Source: Eleusine coracana subsp. coracana
Taxonomy: Eukaryota > Streptophyta > Magnoliopsida > Poales > Poaceae
DNA: 64,000 nt
Assembly: GCA_032690845.1 (NCBI GenBank)
Contig: CM064433.1
Location: 36,888,658-36,952,657, forward strand
Direction of reading: 5' to 3'
The translations under genes were made by a program, and so were the position numbers. Shown piece by piece: positions 23,686 through 35,086 of the stretch (positions are counted from its first letter, which is position 1; every line of letters begins with the position of its first letter). A model generated the notes under the pieces. It worked only from the letters and a program-made list of their open reading frames with translations, searched no databases and was not told the DNA's origin.

Positions 23686-26475
23686 TGCTTGAGTCAAATA
23701 AAGTTGTCATGTCTAAGAGTGAACAATTTATTGGTAAAGGCTATGAGTGTGGAGGCTTGTTCCGCTTTTCCCTTTCAGATTATTGCAAGAAGTCTGTGAA
23801 CTATATTTGTGATGGTGTTAATGAGAGTGATGCTAGTGTTTGGCATTCACATTTATATCATCTAAATTTTGGTTCTATGTCTCGACTTTCCAGCTTGAAT
23901 TTAATTCCGAATTTTTTCCATTGTCAAAGGTTCTAAGTGCTCAAGTTGTGTGCAATCTAAGCAACCTCGAAAGCCTCACAAGGCTGCAGAGGAGAGACAC
24001 TTAGCACCGCTAGAACTTATACATTTAGATCTTTGTGAGATGAATGGTATATTGACTGAAGGTGAAAAAAGATATTTCATGACTTTGTTTGATGATGCAA
24101 CTAGATATTGCTATTTTTATTTGCTAAAAATGAAAGATGAGGCTCTAAACTACTTTAAAATTTATAAGGCTGAAGTTGAAACTCAACTAGAAAAAAAGAT
24201 CAAAAGAATTAGGTCCGATCATGGTGGCGAGTATTTCTCAAATGAGTTTGACTTATTCTGTGCGGAACATGGTATGATACATGAGAGGATGCCTCCCTAT
24301 TCACCCCAATTAAATGGAGTTGCCGAATGAAAGAATTGCTCCTTGACTGACTTGGTTAATTCCATGTTAGACACGGCTGGATTATCTAAGGCATGGTGGG
24401 GGGAGGCTTTATTGACATCATGTCATGTCCTAAATAGCGTTCCTATGAAGAATAAGGAGAAGACGTCATATGAGGAATGGATTGGTAGAAAGTCATTGCT
24501 CTCTTACTTACGCACATGGGGTTGTTTGGCCAAAGTTAATGTACCAATCAACATGAAGCGTAAGTTAGGGCCTAAAGCTGTGGATTGTATCTTTCTTGGA
24601 TATGCTCATCATAGCATTGCCTATAGATTTTTAGTGGTTAAATCCGAGGTGCCTGATGTTCATGTTAATTCATTAATGGAGTCTCATGATGTTACTTTCT
24701 TTGAGAACATATTTCCAATGAAAGATTTACATAGCATGTCTAGATTATCTTCTGACGTGATTGCTGAAATAACTCCTGAACTTAGTGCATTTTCTGATCA
24801 TGCTGAACAAATACTTGAACCAATCCATGAGGAGATTGATAGTGAAGCTCCTAGGAGGAGCAAGAGACAAAGGACTGCAAAGTCTTTTGGTGATGATTTC
24901 ACTTTTTATCTTGTGGATGACACTCCTAGAACCATTTCAGAGACATATGCATCTTCTGATGCAGATGACTGGAAAGAAGCTGTCCATAGTGAGATGGACT
25001 CTATTCTTTCTAATGGAACTTGGGAAATTGTCGATAGACCAGATGGTTGCAAACCTGTGGGTTGTAAATGGGTGTTCAAGAAAAAGCTTAAGCCTGATGG
25101 TACTATTGACAAGTATAAGGCTCGGCTTGTGGCTAAGGGTTATACTTAGAAAGAAGGCGAAGACTTCTTTGACACTTATTCACCTGTTGCTAGATTGATC
25201 ACTATTCGTGTATTACTTGCTCTGGCTGCCTCACATGGTCTTATCATTCATCAGATGGACGTTAAGACAACTTTTCTTAATGGAGAGTTGGATGAGGAAA
25301 TCTATATGGATAGGCCAGATGGATTTGTTATAAAGGGTCAAGAAGACAAGGTGTGTAAGTTGTTGAAGTCTTTGTATGGTCTGAAACAAGCTGCTAAGCA
25401 GTGGCATGAGAAATTTGATTCAACACTTCTATCAGCAGGCTTTTCAATCAATGAGGTTGATAAATGTGTGTACTACCATCATGGTGGGGTTCAAGGAGTT
25501 ATACTGTGCTTGTATGTTGATGACATACTCATCTTTGGAACAAATCTTAACGTGATCAATGAGGTCAAGACCTTTCTGTGCCAAAGCTTTGATATGAAGG
25601 ATCTGGGTGAGGCTGATGTTATCTTGAACATCAAGCTAATCAAAGGAGAGAATAGGATTACTCTTACATAATCTCATTATGTTGAGAAGGTCTTGAACCG
25701 TTTTGGTTACAAGGATAGCAAGACTTCTCCAACACCTTATGATCCCAGCTTGATCCTTCGAAAGAATAAGAGAATTGGTAAAGACCAATTAAGATATTCT
25801 TAGATTATTGGATCACTTATGTATTTAGCTAGTGCTACTAGGCCTGACATCTCGTTTGCTGTGAGCAAACTGAGCCGGTTTACTTCTTGCCCGGGAGATG
25901 ATCATTGGCGTGCGCTTGAGCAGGTAATGCACTATTTAGTTGGTACTATGAATTATGGAATTCATTATTCTAGATATCCAGCAGTACTAGACGGCTATAG
26001 TGATTTCAATTGGATATCTGATGCTGATGAGCTGTATGCCATGAGTGGATATGCATTTACTCTTAGTGGTGCTGTTGTTTCATGGAGATCATGCAAACAG
26101 ACCATTTTGACGAGGTCTACCATGGAAGCAGAGCTTACTGCACTAGATACAGCTATAGTTGAGGTCGATTGGCTACGTGAGCTCTTGATGGACTTGCCTA
26201 TTGTCGAGAAACCTGTGTCGACAATCCTCATGAATTGTGACAATCAAACTATGATAGTCAAAGTGAACAATTCTAAGAACAATATGAAGTCATCAAGACA
26301 TATTAAGAGACGTTTGAAGTCTATCAGGAAAATGAGAAACTCCGGAGTCATATCAGCAGAATATATTTCAACTGGTGAGAACTTGGCAGATCAATTCACC
26401 AAGGGGCTGTCACGTAATGTGATAGACAGTGCATCGAAGGAGATAGGTATGAGACCCATATGTGCTATTCCATAG
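23686..26475 (+). pseudogene. Copia integrase, reverse transcriptase and RNase H
   Basis: Gag-pre-integrase (WHSHLYHLNFGSMSRLSSLN) is in a shifted frame to about 23930. The integrase core then shows the D-D-E residues in LIHLDLCEMNG, FDDATRYCYF and PQLNGVAE, directly followed by TGA (24328). RT motifs: KARLVAKGYT, stop TAG 25147, FDTYSPVARL, LYGLKQAAKQWHEKF, and YVDD in LCLYVDDILIFG. RNase H: DFNWISDADELYAMSGYA, TMEAELTAL and HIKRRLKSI. Further stops are TAA 25669 and TAG 25801. All are explainable by C-to-T or G-to-A transitions at the expected Arg, Gln or Trp codons. Confidence 0.92.
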
Positions 26476-27015
26476 TAGTAACCCAACCTATGTGATCGGA
26501 GATCCCGTGAAGTAGGACCTGAAAAGAACAAGCTATTGGTTAGCATGAGAGTAACCTTTTATAACTTACTCGAGAAGCGATGCATTACTCTCGATATCTG
26601 TATGGCAGGTTGGTTGTTGTCTTAATGTATTCAGTTGGCTTTAAATAGCGAAGATGTTGTCCTACAGAACATTCTTGAATGAATACACCTATATGAGCCC
26701 GATTGTTGTAAGGTCGCCATCTGTGAGATTTGGGTGATCTCTATTAAGCTCATGAAAGACCAAGAGAGTATGACCTATATGCTCCACCCGTGGAGAAGCC
26801 TACTGGAGGTCTAGTATCAGTTATGACAGTAAGTAAAACTTGTTTGCACAAAACTTACAATTCAAGGCATAGTCCATTGTTCAAGTTGTGAATGAGTGTA
26901 GCTTATTGTTCTAGGTGGAAGTTTAACTTAACAGTCTCCACTGAAAACACTGGTATATTAAACAACAGTGGGGTGAGGCAAAGTCTAGCTGGGACTTTGA
27001 GATCTGGTGGGGGAT

Positions 27016-28041
27016 TGTTAGAATTATATGGGGTTGGCCCATTAATATTCACAATAATTCCTGAAAAATCTTAAAGGCCCATTCATGGGTGGTGAGAGTG
27101 CAAAGGTTTAGTCTCACATTGCTAGTGGAGGTGGAGGGAGTCCAACTTATAAGGTTGGTTGCTCTAGCATCTCTTGAAAGTGTGTGGATAAGAAGAAGGA
27201 AGAACACACACGCGCGCTCGCTCGCCTCGCCTCGCCGGGCCGGGCCGGGCACGACGGAGCGGGGCGTGGGCGTGGGCGATGGGCGCGGCCGCGCATCACC
27301 TGCGTGAATGGTCCGCCGAAATTCGGTCCCTTGCCTTGTGGGGGCGTGGCTTCCTTTTACACCTTCTTTTTGCTACGTGTTCCATATATTTTCATATATT
27401 TGGTTATGGAAACCGACGTATTAATATGGTAACCGATTCGGTTGTGGGACGCCCAACCCTAGCGGTTCCTCCCTATAAATATGTACGGGTATTGCCGCAA
27501 ATCACATCACGCAATCGCCTAGGGTTTTGTCTCTTGCTACTGTTGCACCGCCAACACTTCTCCATCCCTATCGTCGGCGTGCACTGGCGAACGGGAGAGC
27601 AGGTCTCCGGAACCGTCGTCCTCTGCGATCCTGCACCGGGAGAGGGCGAATAAGGTTTTTGGAAAGCGTTTTGCGTGACTGCTCGATCGCTTCCTTGTCT
27701 TCGACAAGCTCGTCGCCACGGCTCATCTTCCTCGTCGTCGAGTCGGTCTCACCTGCCGTCGCCAACAACGTGACGGTGTTGAACGTCGTCGCCGCCTCCT
27801 CTACCCAGTCCAGAAGGAAACATACGTACTCTTATCTCAAACCATGTCTTTCATACTAGCTTTCGTGATCTATTTATCTATGATGAATGTTGCTAGTATG
27901 GTAGATGCTATGATTTTGTCTGGATTTATAGACCTGTCTAGATCTTGCGTAGACTTGTTTAGTTCTTCATACAATCTGTTAATTATGCTTATAATTTATT
28001 TCTGGATTAATATAAAACTAAAAGTGCTAATTTATTCAACA
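27016..28041 (+). repeat. 3' LTR (1026 bp)
   Basis: TGTTAG start preceded by a polypurine run, ending TTCAACA before the AAAAC duplication. It holds an additional GC-rich block (CGGGCCGGGCCGGGCACG) that the 5' LTR lacks. Confidence 0.92.
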
Positions 28042-28320
28042 AAAACTACATGCACACTGGAAATGTAGCCCTCTCCCCAACGGCTTTAAACTAAACAACT
28101 ATTTGGAGCGAAGTGTAGCGAGTTGCTACGATACAACATTACTAACATAGCTGTCCATCTTGTGAAGAGGGACCGCTAAATATATATGTTACCACTAGCC
28201 AAGTGGGTATTCAGGAGTCTAGCAAAGACTTCATATCAGGAGCACAATTGTTTGTGCCCCACCTTTTCAGTGTACTTTAACTTGCCTATTTCTATATTGT
28301 GTATTCACAATTTGCATCCT
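28042..28320. repeat. Tandem duplication, copy 2 (right part, after the copia insertion)
   Basis: Resembles 21186-21420 in order: ATTTGGAGCGAAGTGTAGCG, then ACCACTAGCCAAGTGGGT, then a CTTTTCAGTGTACTTTAACTTGCC phrase. Its left part (21540-21592) is on the other side of the retrotransposon. It now forms the distal promoter region of the DUF247 gene. Confidence 0.58.
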
Positions 28321-28481
28321 GACATGCATCTCGGTGAGAAGTGGTATCTTGGTCTGCATGGGCAAATCACTATATACACGCCTACACAGACATGGCTGGT
28401 TGGTCTATATTGTTTTGTATAACACTTGTATTGGTTGCTGAAATTAAAGAAAGGACATATACATCCAACATATTTATGCTC

Positions 28482-28490
28482 TATAAGAGG
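28482..28490 (+). promoter_or_regulatory. Candidate TATA box of the DUF247 gene
   Basis: TATAAGAGG within ATGCTCTATAAGAGGGG lies about 240 bases upstream of the ATG. A transcript starting about 30 bases downstream would have a 5' UTR with one possible intron (28528-28685: GTAAGT donor, CTCCAG acceptor). Inferred from motif and position only. Confidence 0.4.
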
Positions 28491-28724
28491 GGCAACAAGG
28501 ACAAGGCAGTGCCAGTTCAGTGCAGTTGTAAGTCTTCCTTTCTCTTCTATCGAATCTATCCTCATTCAGTCTACAATTTGGACGTCAATTTTTTGTTTCA
28601 AGGATTGACAATTTTAATTCAGATTATCCAGTCAGTAGTTTCTGTGTGATCTAACTCTAGATATTCTTGTACTCTTCGTCTCCAGGTTTAATTTTGCAGA
28701 ACTTTCTGTAGCTGGTACTTTCAG

Positions 28725-30281
28725 ATGGCCGATTGGAGCATGGAACCTGCTGCAGTAAGGATGCCTTGGGACCTTCAGCTGGCCAATTGGACCATGGAAG
28801 CTGCTGTGTGTGTTCCTGGCTTCCCTATAGAGTATGGTTCCACTGAGGTATTTGATAACTGCTACCAAACATCTGTCCCAATCTGTGGAGGAGGGCAGCA
28901 GTGTGAGTATGAAGTAGACACACAATGCAATCCGATTGAGACAGCAAAGCAAGAGTTTGTGGTTGATATCCATAATATGGAAATGATAAACCATCCAAAT
29001 CCGACTGTTGTGTTCGAGGAAGTGGCAGACGAGTGCAACAAAGATGTCGGGATTACGGGAGAGAAGATGCATAGGTACCCTGCAAGCATTCGAGCTCTCT
29101 GCCTGGATGAACGGTATACCACCCCGACGGTGGTGGCCATCGGTCCGTACTACCATGGCCGAAACCACCACCTCGAGAAGGCAGAAAAGATAAAGCATCT
29201 GGCTGCCTACCAGTGCCTCACCGGCTCGGATAAGTCGGTGCAGGAAGTATACGATGCTGTGGTTCCGGTGGCGCGTGGTGTCCGCAACCTCTATGACAAG
29301 GACGTGATGGAAGGTATCAGTGACGATGACTTTCTACCTATGATGTTCTTTGACGCTTGCTTTTTGGTGCAGTACATGCTCATTATGAGTGATTACAGTG
29401 GCTCTATCAAGATGGAGAAATCATTGTCCACTTTTTTTGACTCCAACCAGAACGAGATCTTTCATGACATTATGCTGCTTGAGAACCAGATCCCATGGCC
29501 CGTGGTTGAGACTATCATGAAGTTCAGACCCGTGTACTTGCCACACTTTATTTATTGTTTAAAAGATTGTCTCCAAGACGACAAGCGTCGCGAATATGTG
29601 CCATTGCGCACCGAAGATATCTACCAGCATCCACCGCATCTCCTTGGTCTCCTCCGGTTTTACATTGTTGGAGAAGCCAAGAGTACAAATAAGTTGGACA
29701 TCGAGTCTGACCCCAAGATCCAACTATCTTTGTCTGCAAATGAGCTGGCTGAAAATGGTATCAAGCTCAAAGCAAACGAAAAGACAAAGCTCGGTGACAT
29801 GGGCGTCGAGACGAATGGGCTCATCTTCGGCAAGCTGTTCCTGGCACCACTGTCTCTGGATGATGCACGGGCAAGCTGCCTCGTCAGCATGGCAGCTTTT
29901 GAGCTGTGCACTACCTCAAATTTTCAAGACGTAGAAGTAAAAGAGGAAGCCTCAGCTGTCTGCTCCTATCTCCTCGTCCTGGCCATGTTGGTGGAGAGGG
30001 AGGAGGATGTGCAGAAGCTGCGGAGAAAGCAAATTCTGCTAGGATCCGGACTCGCCGACAGCGATGTACTCAACTTCTTCAGCAAGCTTCACGGCCTCCG
30101 CCTTGGAACCAATTATGTCCGCATTATGATGGAGATTCAGCGTTACACAAACAAGAGGCAGACGTGGACATGGTGCTATAAAAAGTATTACAGGAACAAG
30201 ACACTTATAGCCCAAATCTTCACTTTCTTGGTGGGCATTGGAACTATCATAGCAACGATCTTAACGGGCATCAAACGTTGA
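28725..30281 (+). CDS. DUF247 family protein (518 aa), single exon, intact
   Basis: ATG at 28725 (ACTTTCAGATGGCC), stop TGA at 30279-30281. An N-terminal region of about 100 residues has two related W-S/T-M-E phrases (DWSMEPAAVRMPWDLQ, NWTMEAAVCVP). The DUF247 domain then starts at about residue 125 with YPASIRALCLDERYTTPTVV, AIGPYYHGRNHHLEKAEKIK, DDDFLPMMFFDACFLVQYML and IFHDIMLLENQIPWPVVE. It ends with a hydrophobic C-terminal helix (about 493-516, IAQIFTFLVGIGTIIATIL) that is usual in the family and predicts a single-pass membrane protein. Length is normal and no frame damage is seen. DUF247 is a large plant family; some grass members at the S and Z loci are determinants of self-incompatibility, but most have no known role. 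A Pol II polyadenylation-like AATAAA lies at about 30436. Confidence 0.92.
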   Translation: MADWSMEPAAVRMPWDLQLANWTMEAAVCVPGFPIEYGSTEVFDNCYQTSVPICGGGQQCEYEVDTQCNPIETAKQEFVVDIHNMEMINHPNPTVVFEEVADECNKDVGITGEKMHRYPASIRALCLDERYTTPTVVAIGPYYHGRNHHLEKAEKIKHLAAYQCLTGSDKSVQEVYDAVVPVARGVRNLYDKDVMEGISDDDFLPMMFFDACFLVQYMLIMSDYSGSIKMEKSLSTFFDSNQNEIFHDIMLLENQIPWPVVETIMKFRPVYLPHFIYCLKDCLQDDKRREYVPLRTEDIYQHPPHLLGLLRFYIVGEAKSTNKLDIESDPKIQLSLSANELAENGIKLKANEKTKLGDMGVETNGLIFGKLFLAPLSLDDARASCLVSMAAFELCTTSNFQDVEVKEEASAVCSYLLVLAMLVEREEDVQKLRRKQILLGSGLADSDVLNFFSKLHGLRLGTNYVRIMMEIQRYTNKRQTWTWCYKKYYRNKTLIAQIFTFLVGIGTIIATILTGIKR

Positions 30282-31352
30282 TTTACGATGCTGTTAGAGA
30301 TTCTAAGCTTTATGTATTTTGATTCCTTCATTCTGTGATATATTGCGGCCATCTTAATCCTCTGATCATGATCTATTGTGCTGTGAGTGAGAGCCCTTTC
30401 TGAGTGCATAATATCTACTTATATACTTACTCCTTAATAAAACAGACGAGGTTGTCATTGGTATTGGTTTAGTGTTGGCTCGTGGTGGTTTTATTAGTGT
30501 TGAGTTTGTATCGTGTTCCTGTCTGCATTCTCCTTACATCGCCTCACGTATGAGCAAAGTGTTGTCGTCTCCACTATAGCGCATGCACGAATAAAACAGC
30601 TCACGCCGTGACCCAAGATTGAGGCGACATCAAAGGCAAGCTGCCTCATCATCTCCACCGTCACCAACGACATGCGATCCGTAGTCCATGAACGGAACGA
30701 CAGCTCTAGGAAGGCACGTCGTTGCGCATTGGGGGAGCCAGTGGATGGAGGCCCGTGGCCCACCTAGAGATTTGGCCCATAAGCCCCACTCTGACTATCT
30801 TTCCTTCGTATGCATTGGACAACAGAGAAAAACCGATAGGCAAGTGGCGAGGCGAGGCCGTAACTCCCGTGAGGGTCTCGGTGGTACATGAATCGAGCTC
30901 TGGGACACTGGCTCACGCAGCTACCATTTGAGTTGCTCGGCCAGCTCGGTTAGGCAGCGCCCCTCTCGGGCTCTCCGCTCTTGGGCGTATGTTCTCCGGC
31001 TGCAGCTGTGGTGGACTGTTGTAAGGCGACATGCACACCTCAAACGTGATCCTTGGTTCGTGCTCTCTGATTTCTCTCTGACGACAGCCAAGGCTCAAGG
31101 TTTAAACCGATTCTGCTGCTCTCTTGACTCAACTGAATTCCACACTTCAGATTTTTAGGCATAGGGAATACGGTTTTGGACAAGTGCAGAAAAAAAAATA
31201 CGATTGTTCATGGAACAGGAAATTACTCAAGAGTTGGGCAGTGGCTGTGCCAATGTTTCAAACAAATTTATTGTTGATTTAACTGTGTTTGGAAGGGAAA
31301 TCGTTAAGCATTTGTCTATTGTAAATTGGTAATCTAAATTTGATTGTGTATA
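30282..31352. other. 3' flank and intergenic stretch
   Basis: Contains the probable 3' UTR of the DUF247 gene. Beyond about 30460 there are open frames on both strands without recognisable domains and no further gene that I can support. Confidence 0.45.
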
Positions 31353-32858
31353 CACTACCATAAAACAGGCCCGTAGAGGTAATTGAAAAACCACTATAGC
31401 TTTGCACAGGTCTGTCTACTGGAACACCATCGTAGCTAAAAATCGAGTTTGTAGCGGCAGTTAACCTAAGAAGAAAAGAAACCGTCACTGTAAAGGTCTT
31501 TTTAGTGGATGTCAACCGTCTCTATTATCCTACAATGTCAACGATCGCTATTTACTGGAGTATTAGCCAGTGGCGGGCTCAGGATTTGGAGCATGGGTAT
31601 TCAAAATTTGTAATGGTAAACAAAAATGATTTTCAGCACCTGAAATTACAGAGCTGTAACACATAATTGACTGCCAGCATCATTGACTAATAAAATTTAT
31701 TACACCTTAAATGTCTTATATTTTACACAATATGTTCATATTTTTAAATATCATAAAATCATTTGAATTTGCAAACAAAATTTTGTGTATAAGTACATCT
31801 CATACATATTTACAAATATAAATAAATTATATATATTTTTTCAAAGTTTTTTACACATGTTTAAGTTAAATTGGTTCATATTTAACCTAACGACTCGTAA
31901 CTCATGTATGGTTTAGTAAAAATTTGAACACATTTTGATGCAAATAAATTCAAAAAACTATAGCAAAAAATATGGAGGTTGATGTTGTCAAGGATCACTC
32001 CCACACCAAAATTCAATATATTCTTGGAGATACAAAAATGTAAAAAAAAAAATCGTACATAGGAAGAACATTTTGTGTGAACTGAAAACGACTTTCAGGA
32101 AATACGTATGCATAGTTCTTGTCTGTTTGGGCCGTTGTCGGGTATAGTTGGGCCGCGCAAAGATAAAAATTTGTTTTCCTGTGTTGGGCCGAGAGAAAAA
32201 CACACAATAACTAAGGTGCAGGTGTATTGTATAGCAATAAATGGTGCGTGTTGCAGTGGCTGAGTATGAGCTCAGAATGTAGCAGATCATTTGTTCTATT
32301 CCTAGAGTGTCCTCCAGTTTCTTGGTTTCCTTTTTTATTTCCAGCTAAAGTCCTTTTTCATTTGGTTTAATGTCTCCAATATCTTTTTTTTTCATTATTT
32401 TTTCAGCTGCCTTGTCAATCTATTTTCTTTTTTTTATTCTTTGGAAAAAAGAGAGTGAGTTTAATTTCTAGACACTTTTGTTTTCAAATAATAATTGTAT
32501 AATAAAAAATCTAAATTTTATCAATGTAATTCATACATATAAATACTTAACGATCTAAGTCATGTTGCCTATTTTTTATTTCCAACACCAAGCAAAAAAA
32601 CATAGTGTCAAAAATTTAAAGCTATAATAAGTTTCCATTGTCAAAAAATTGTGACGCTCACAATTTGCATCGCATGACAAAATCTTCTTCGTCACAATAT
32701 CTAGTTGTATTAGCTTGTGACAATTTTCCATTCATTTTTATGACATACAACTAAAATTCGTCACGAGAAAAAAACTGATTGTCACATAACAATGCGTCTA
32801 GTGACGCTTTGATAATTGTCATTCTAGAATCATCATAGAATGTCATATTTTTGTAGTG
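31353..32858. mobile_element. CACTA-like unit, possibly composite (ATA on both sides)
   Basis: Left end CACTACCATAAAACAGG with GTAGCGGC-type motifs inside. Right end TATTTTTGTAGTG (inverse CACTACAAAAATA). ATA flanks both sides (31350-31352 and 32859-32861). The subterminal motifs at the two ends differ, however: the right end is rich in TTGTGAC/GTCACAA. The two termini may therefore come from different elements and the matching triplet may be chance. No transposase is visible. Confidence 0.45.
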
Positions 32859-33376
32859 ATATAGTTGTTTCGAACCAACCTACTCACAAAGCGCCTTATG
32901 CTTTGTTGCAAATAAACCATCCAAATGAAAAGACTTTCCTATTGGACTAATTACCTCTCTCAAGAGAAAAAGACAAAGAATGAACTACAACTATATACAT
33001 ATAATTTGTACTGAAATGAACTCTTTCTTTAGGGATCATATCCTTTCTAATCTCTTCAAATCTTTTACTTATTCCAATCCATTCTGCTCTTTTCCTTGCG
33101 GCTTTCTGCATCACATAGAGTAGAGTATGTAAATATAAGATACCAAAAATCAAGAGTAAACTAAAATGGACAAAAACAAAATCATCTTACCTCTTTATTG
33201 GACACACACGTGTAGTAGTCACAATATATACTTTTTTATATGTGCTTATAGCACAATAAAGTAGAGAGCACAAGTTAGTTATATTTACGACAATTATATA
33301 AATAGATAGTACGATAACGACATGTATGAGATGCATATATATCTTACCCAAAATTTATGACAGAAGTACATGTTCT
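32859..33376. other. Left flank of the large LTR element
   Basis: AT-rich. A minus frame at 32947-33153 (MQKAARKRAEWIGISKRFEE) is open but unassigned. It might belong to the same broken coding region as the minus-strand frame at 43861-44142 on the other side of the LTR element. Confidence 0.35.
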
Positions 33377-35033
33377 TGTAAGCTTCATGACCATTGGATC
33401 CCCGAGGTATGGATGTCTTGGTGATAGATGACAATGATAAAATTGTGGGCTAATATCTACACGAGTGTTGTCTATATAGGAACCATCATTAATCTCTACA
33501 CCAAGTCATATGGATGACGGTTACCATGGCGACTGATGACAATGACCACAAGCATGGAGGCTTGGTGAGCTTGATGGAGTCCAAGGGTTGATGGAGATGG
33601 ATCGAAGCTAAGGACAAGCTAAGGAGCAAGTGTTGAGAACACTTGTCTAGTTGTTAGGTCTTTGAGTCCATAGGAAAAACCGGACTATCAACGGGGTCTA
33701 GGTCATTCTCTTAGGTCATGTCCAGTCGGTGACGTGCAAAGTTGCTCGGTGAAATCATAGGCACTAGGTGACAGTGGAGAAGCCAAGGAGCTATTCGGAG
33801 AAGCCGGGAAACGAAGTCAAGTGAGGATAACAAGTTTCATCTTCTGGACAAAGTGACCGGACAGAGGGGTCAGTCGAGACCGAACTGTACGATCACTAGG
33901 AGAACAGGAAATCCAGAGAGAAGACTTAGCGAGGAATCTGTCTGTGCCAGGATCCATAGAGACTGACGGTACGGTCTACTGACTGGACGGTCCGGTCAGT
34001 ATGAGTTGCACAGGGCAGAGAGGAAGCCGAAGTCTGAAATGTTTCTAGACTGGAGAGAGAAACGGACCAGATGGTCCGGTCAGCTGACCGTACGGTCCGG
34101 TCAGCAGGAGATCAGTAGTGGGCAGAGCCTTTGGAGCCAGAGTCTGCAGTGATCGGACGGTCCGATTAGTAGGTCCAGAAAGCTGATTTCGTGGAGCAAC
34201 GACTAGTTTGAGGTTGGAAGCCTATATAACTTCGTTGCTCGGGTCTTTGAGACCTCTCTTGGCCAGTGGAATACCTAAGAGCCTTTGATAAGATCCAAGA
34301 GGAAAAGAGAAGAGCACTAGGAGAGGATATTGAATATCTTTAGAGTGCTTGTGAGAGTAAGAAAGAGCGATCTTGCACATTTAAGGCTAGGGTGTCCTTG
34401 AGGGTGTGATCTAGATTGTTACTCTTGGTCTATGGTAAGTCTTAGACTGGTTAGGTGTTGGTGATCGAGCCTATCGTGATTGGTTATGAAGACCGTTACA
34501 TGTTTGTACATGGTTTGAGCCCGCCTGTGAAAGGGGCAACGCTAGTGAGCGCCCGTGCCGGCTCCGGGAGTCCAGCAAGTTCTCGAGGGAGGCGAGCTTG
34601 TGCCTTGGTGGCAGCGGTGATGCACACCGTGTCTTGACTCCGAGAGTGATTGAGGGCTCGTGTGCGAGAACTCCACTTGGTGGCGGGAGGGACCGGGACT
34701 CCGGCGGGAGTGGTCTAACGAGGAGTAGGGGAAGGCATCATCTTTCTGAGACCTCGGGAAAAAATCATGAGCATTCCTTGACCCCCTCTTTACTATTCCG
34801 CATTTGTGTGCTCTAGTTGATAGGGTGACTTGTGGCTTGCATAGGCTAGTGTGTTTAGCTTCCGCGTTTTGTTTTGCATCATGAACACTAGCATGCATAG
34901 GGTTTTGGCCTACTAGAACTGTTTAGGTTGCAATGTTTGTCAAGTTCTAATGATGTGAAATTGAAGTATTTGGATTCGTGGTTGGCTACCGATTCACCAC
35001 CCCCCCCCTCTCAGTAGGCCTTCGGTCCTTTCA
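33377..35033 (+). repeat. 5' LTR (1657 bp) with repeated CGGACGGTCCG motifs
   Basis: TGTAAGC..TTTCA. Between about 33840 and 34180 it holds several copies of a palindromic phrase close to CCGGACGGTCCGGTCAG, with single-base variants. A short C run occurs near the end (34998-35008). Confidence 0.92.
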
Positions 35034-35035
35034 AT

Positions 35036-35049
35036 TGGTATCAGAGCCA
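35036..35049 (+). other. Primer-binding site (tRNA-iMet)
   Basis: TGGTATCAGAGCCA two bases after the 5' LTR, a perfect match to the usual initiator-tRNA complement used by plant copia elements. Confidence 0.95.
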
Positions 35050-35086
35050 AGTGCTCAACTTTGAGGCTTCATCGCCTTGAGTAAGG

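Larger units (their letters stand above)
21593..28041 (+). mobile_element. Ty1/copia LTR retrotransposon, plus strand, complete but dead (TSD AAAAC)
   Basis: LTRs at 21593-22518 and 27016-28041 begin TGTTGGAATTATATGGG / TGTTAGAATTATATGGG and end in CAACA. AAAAC flanks both sides (21588-21592 and 28042-28046). GGTGGGGGA just before the 3' LTR is the polypurine tract. Between the LTRs lie gag, protease, integrase, RT and RNase H in copia order. The primer-binding site after 22518 is not recognisable. The pol reading frame carries six in-frame stops and a double frameshift, so the copy is inactive. The 5' LTR is about 100 bp shorter than the 3' LTR because a GC-rich block (about 27236-27350) is missing. 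Confidence 0.96.

Noticed and set aside
28725..30281. Calling the DUF247 gene an S- or Z-locus determinant paired with the secreted TPD1-like proteins
   Set aside because: DUF247 and TPD1-like families are both widespread. The known S/Z partners are a different small secreted family, and the genes are more than 20 kb apart with no linkage evidence.
31353..32858. Treating this as one certain complete CACTA element
   Set aside because: The subterminal motifs at the two ends differ, and a shared ATA triplet is weak evidence by itself. Kept only as a low-confidence composite.
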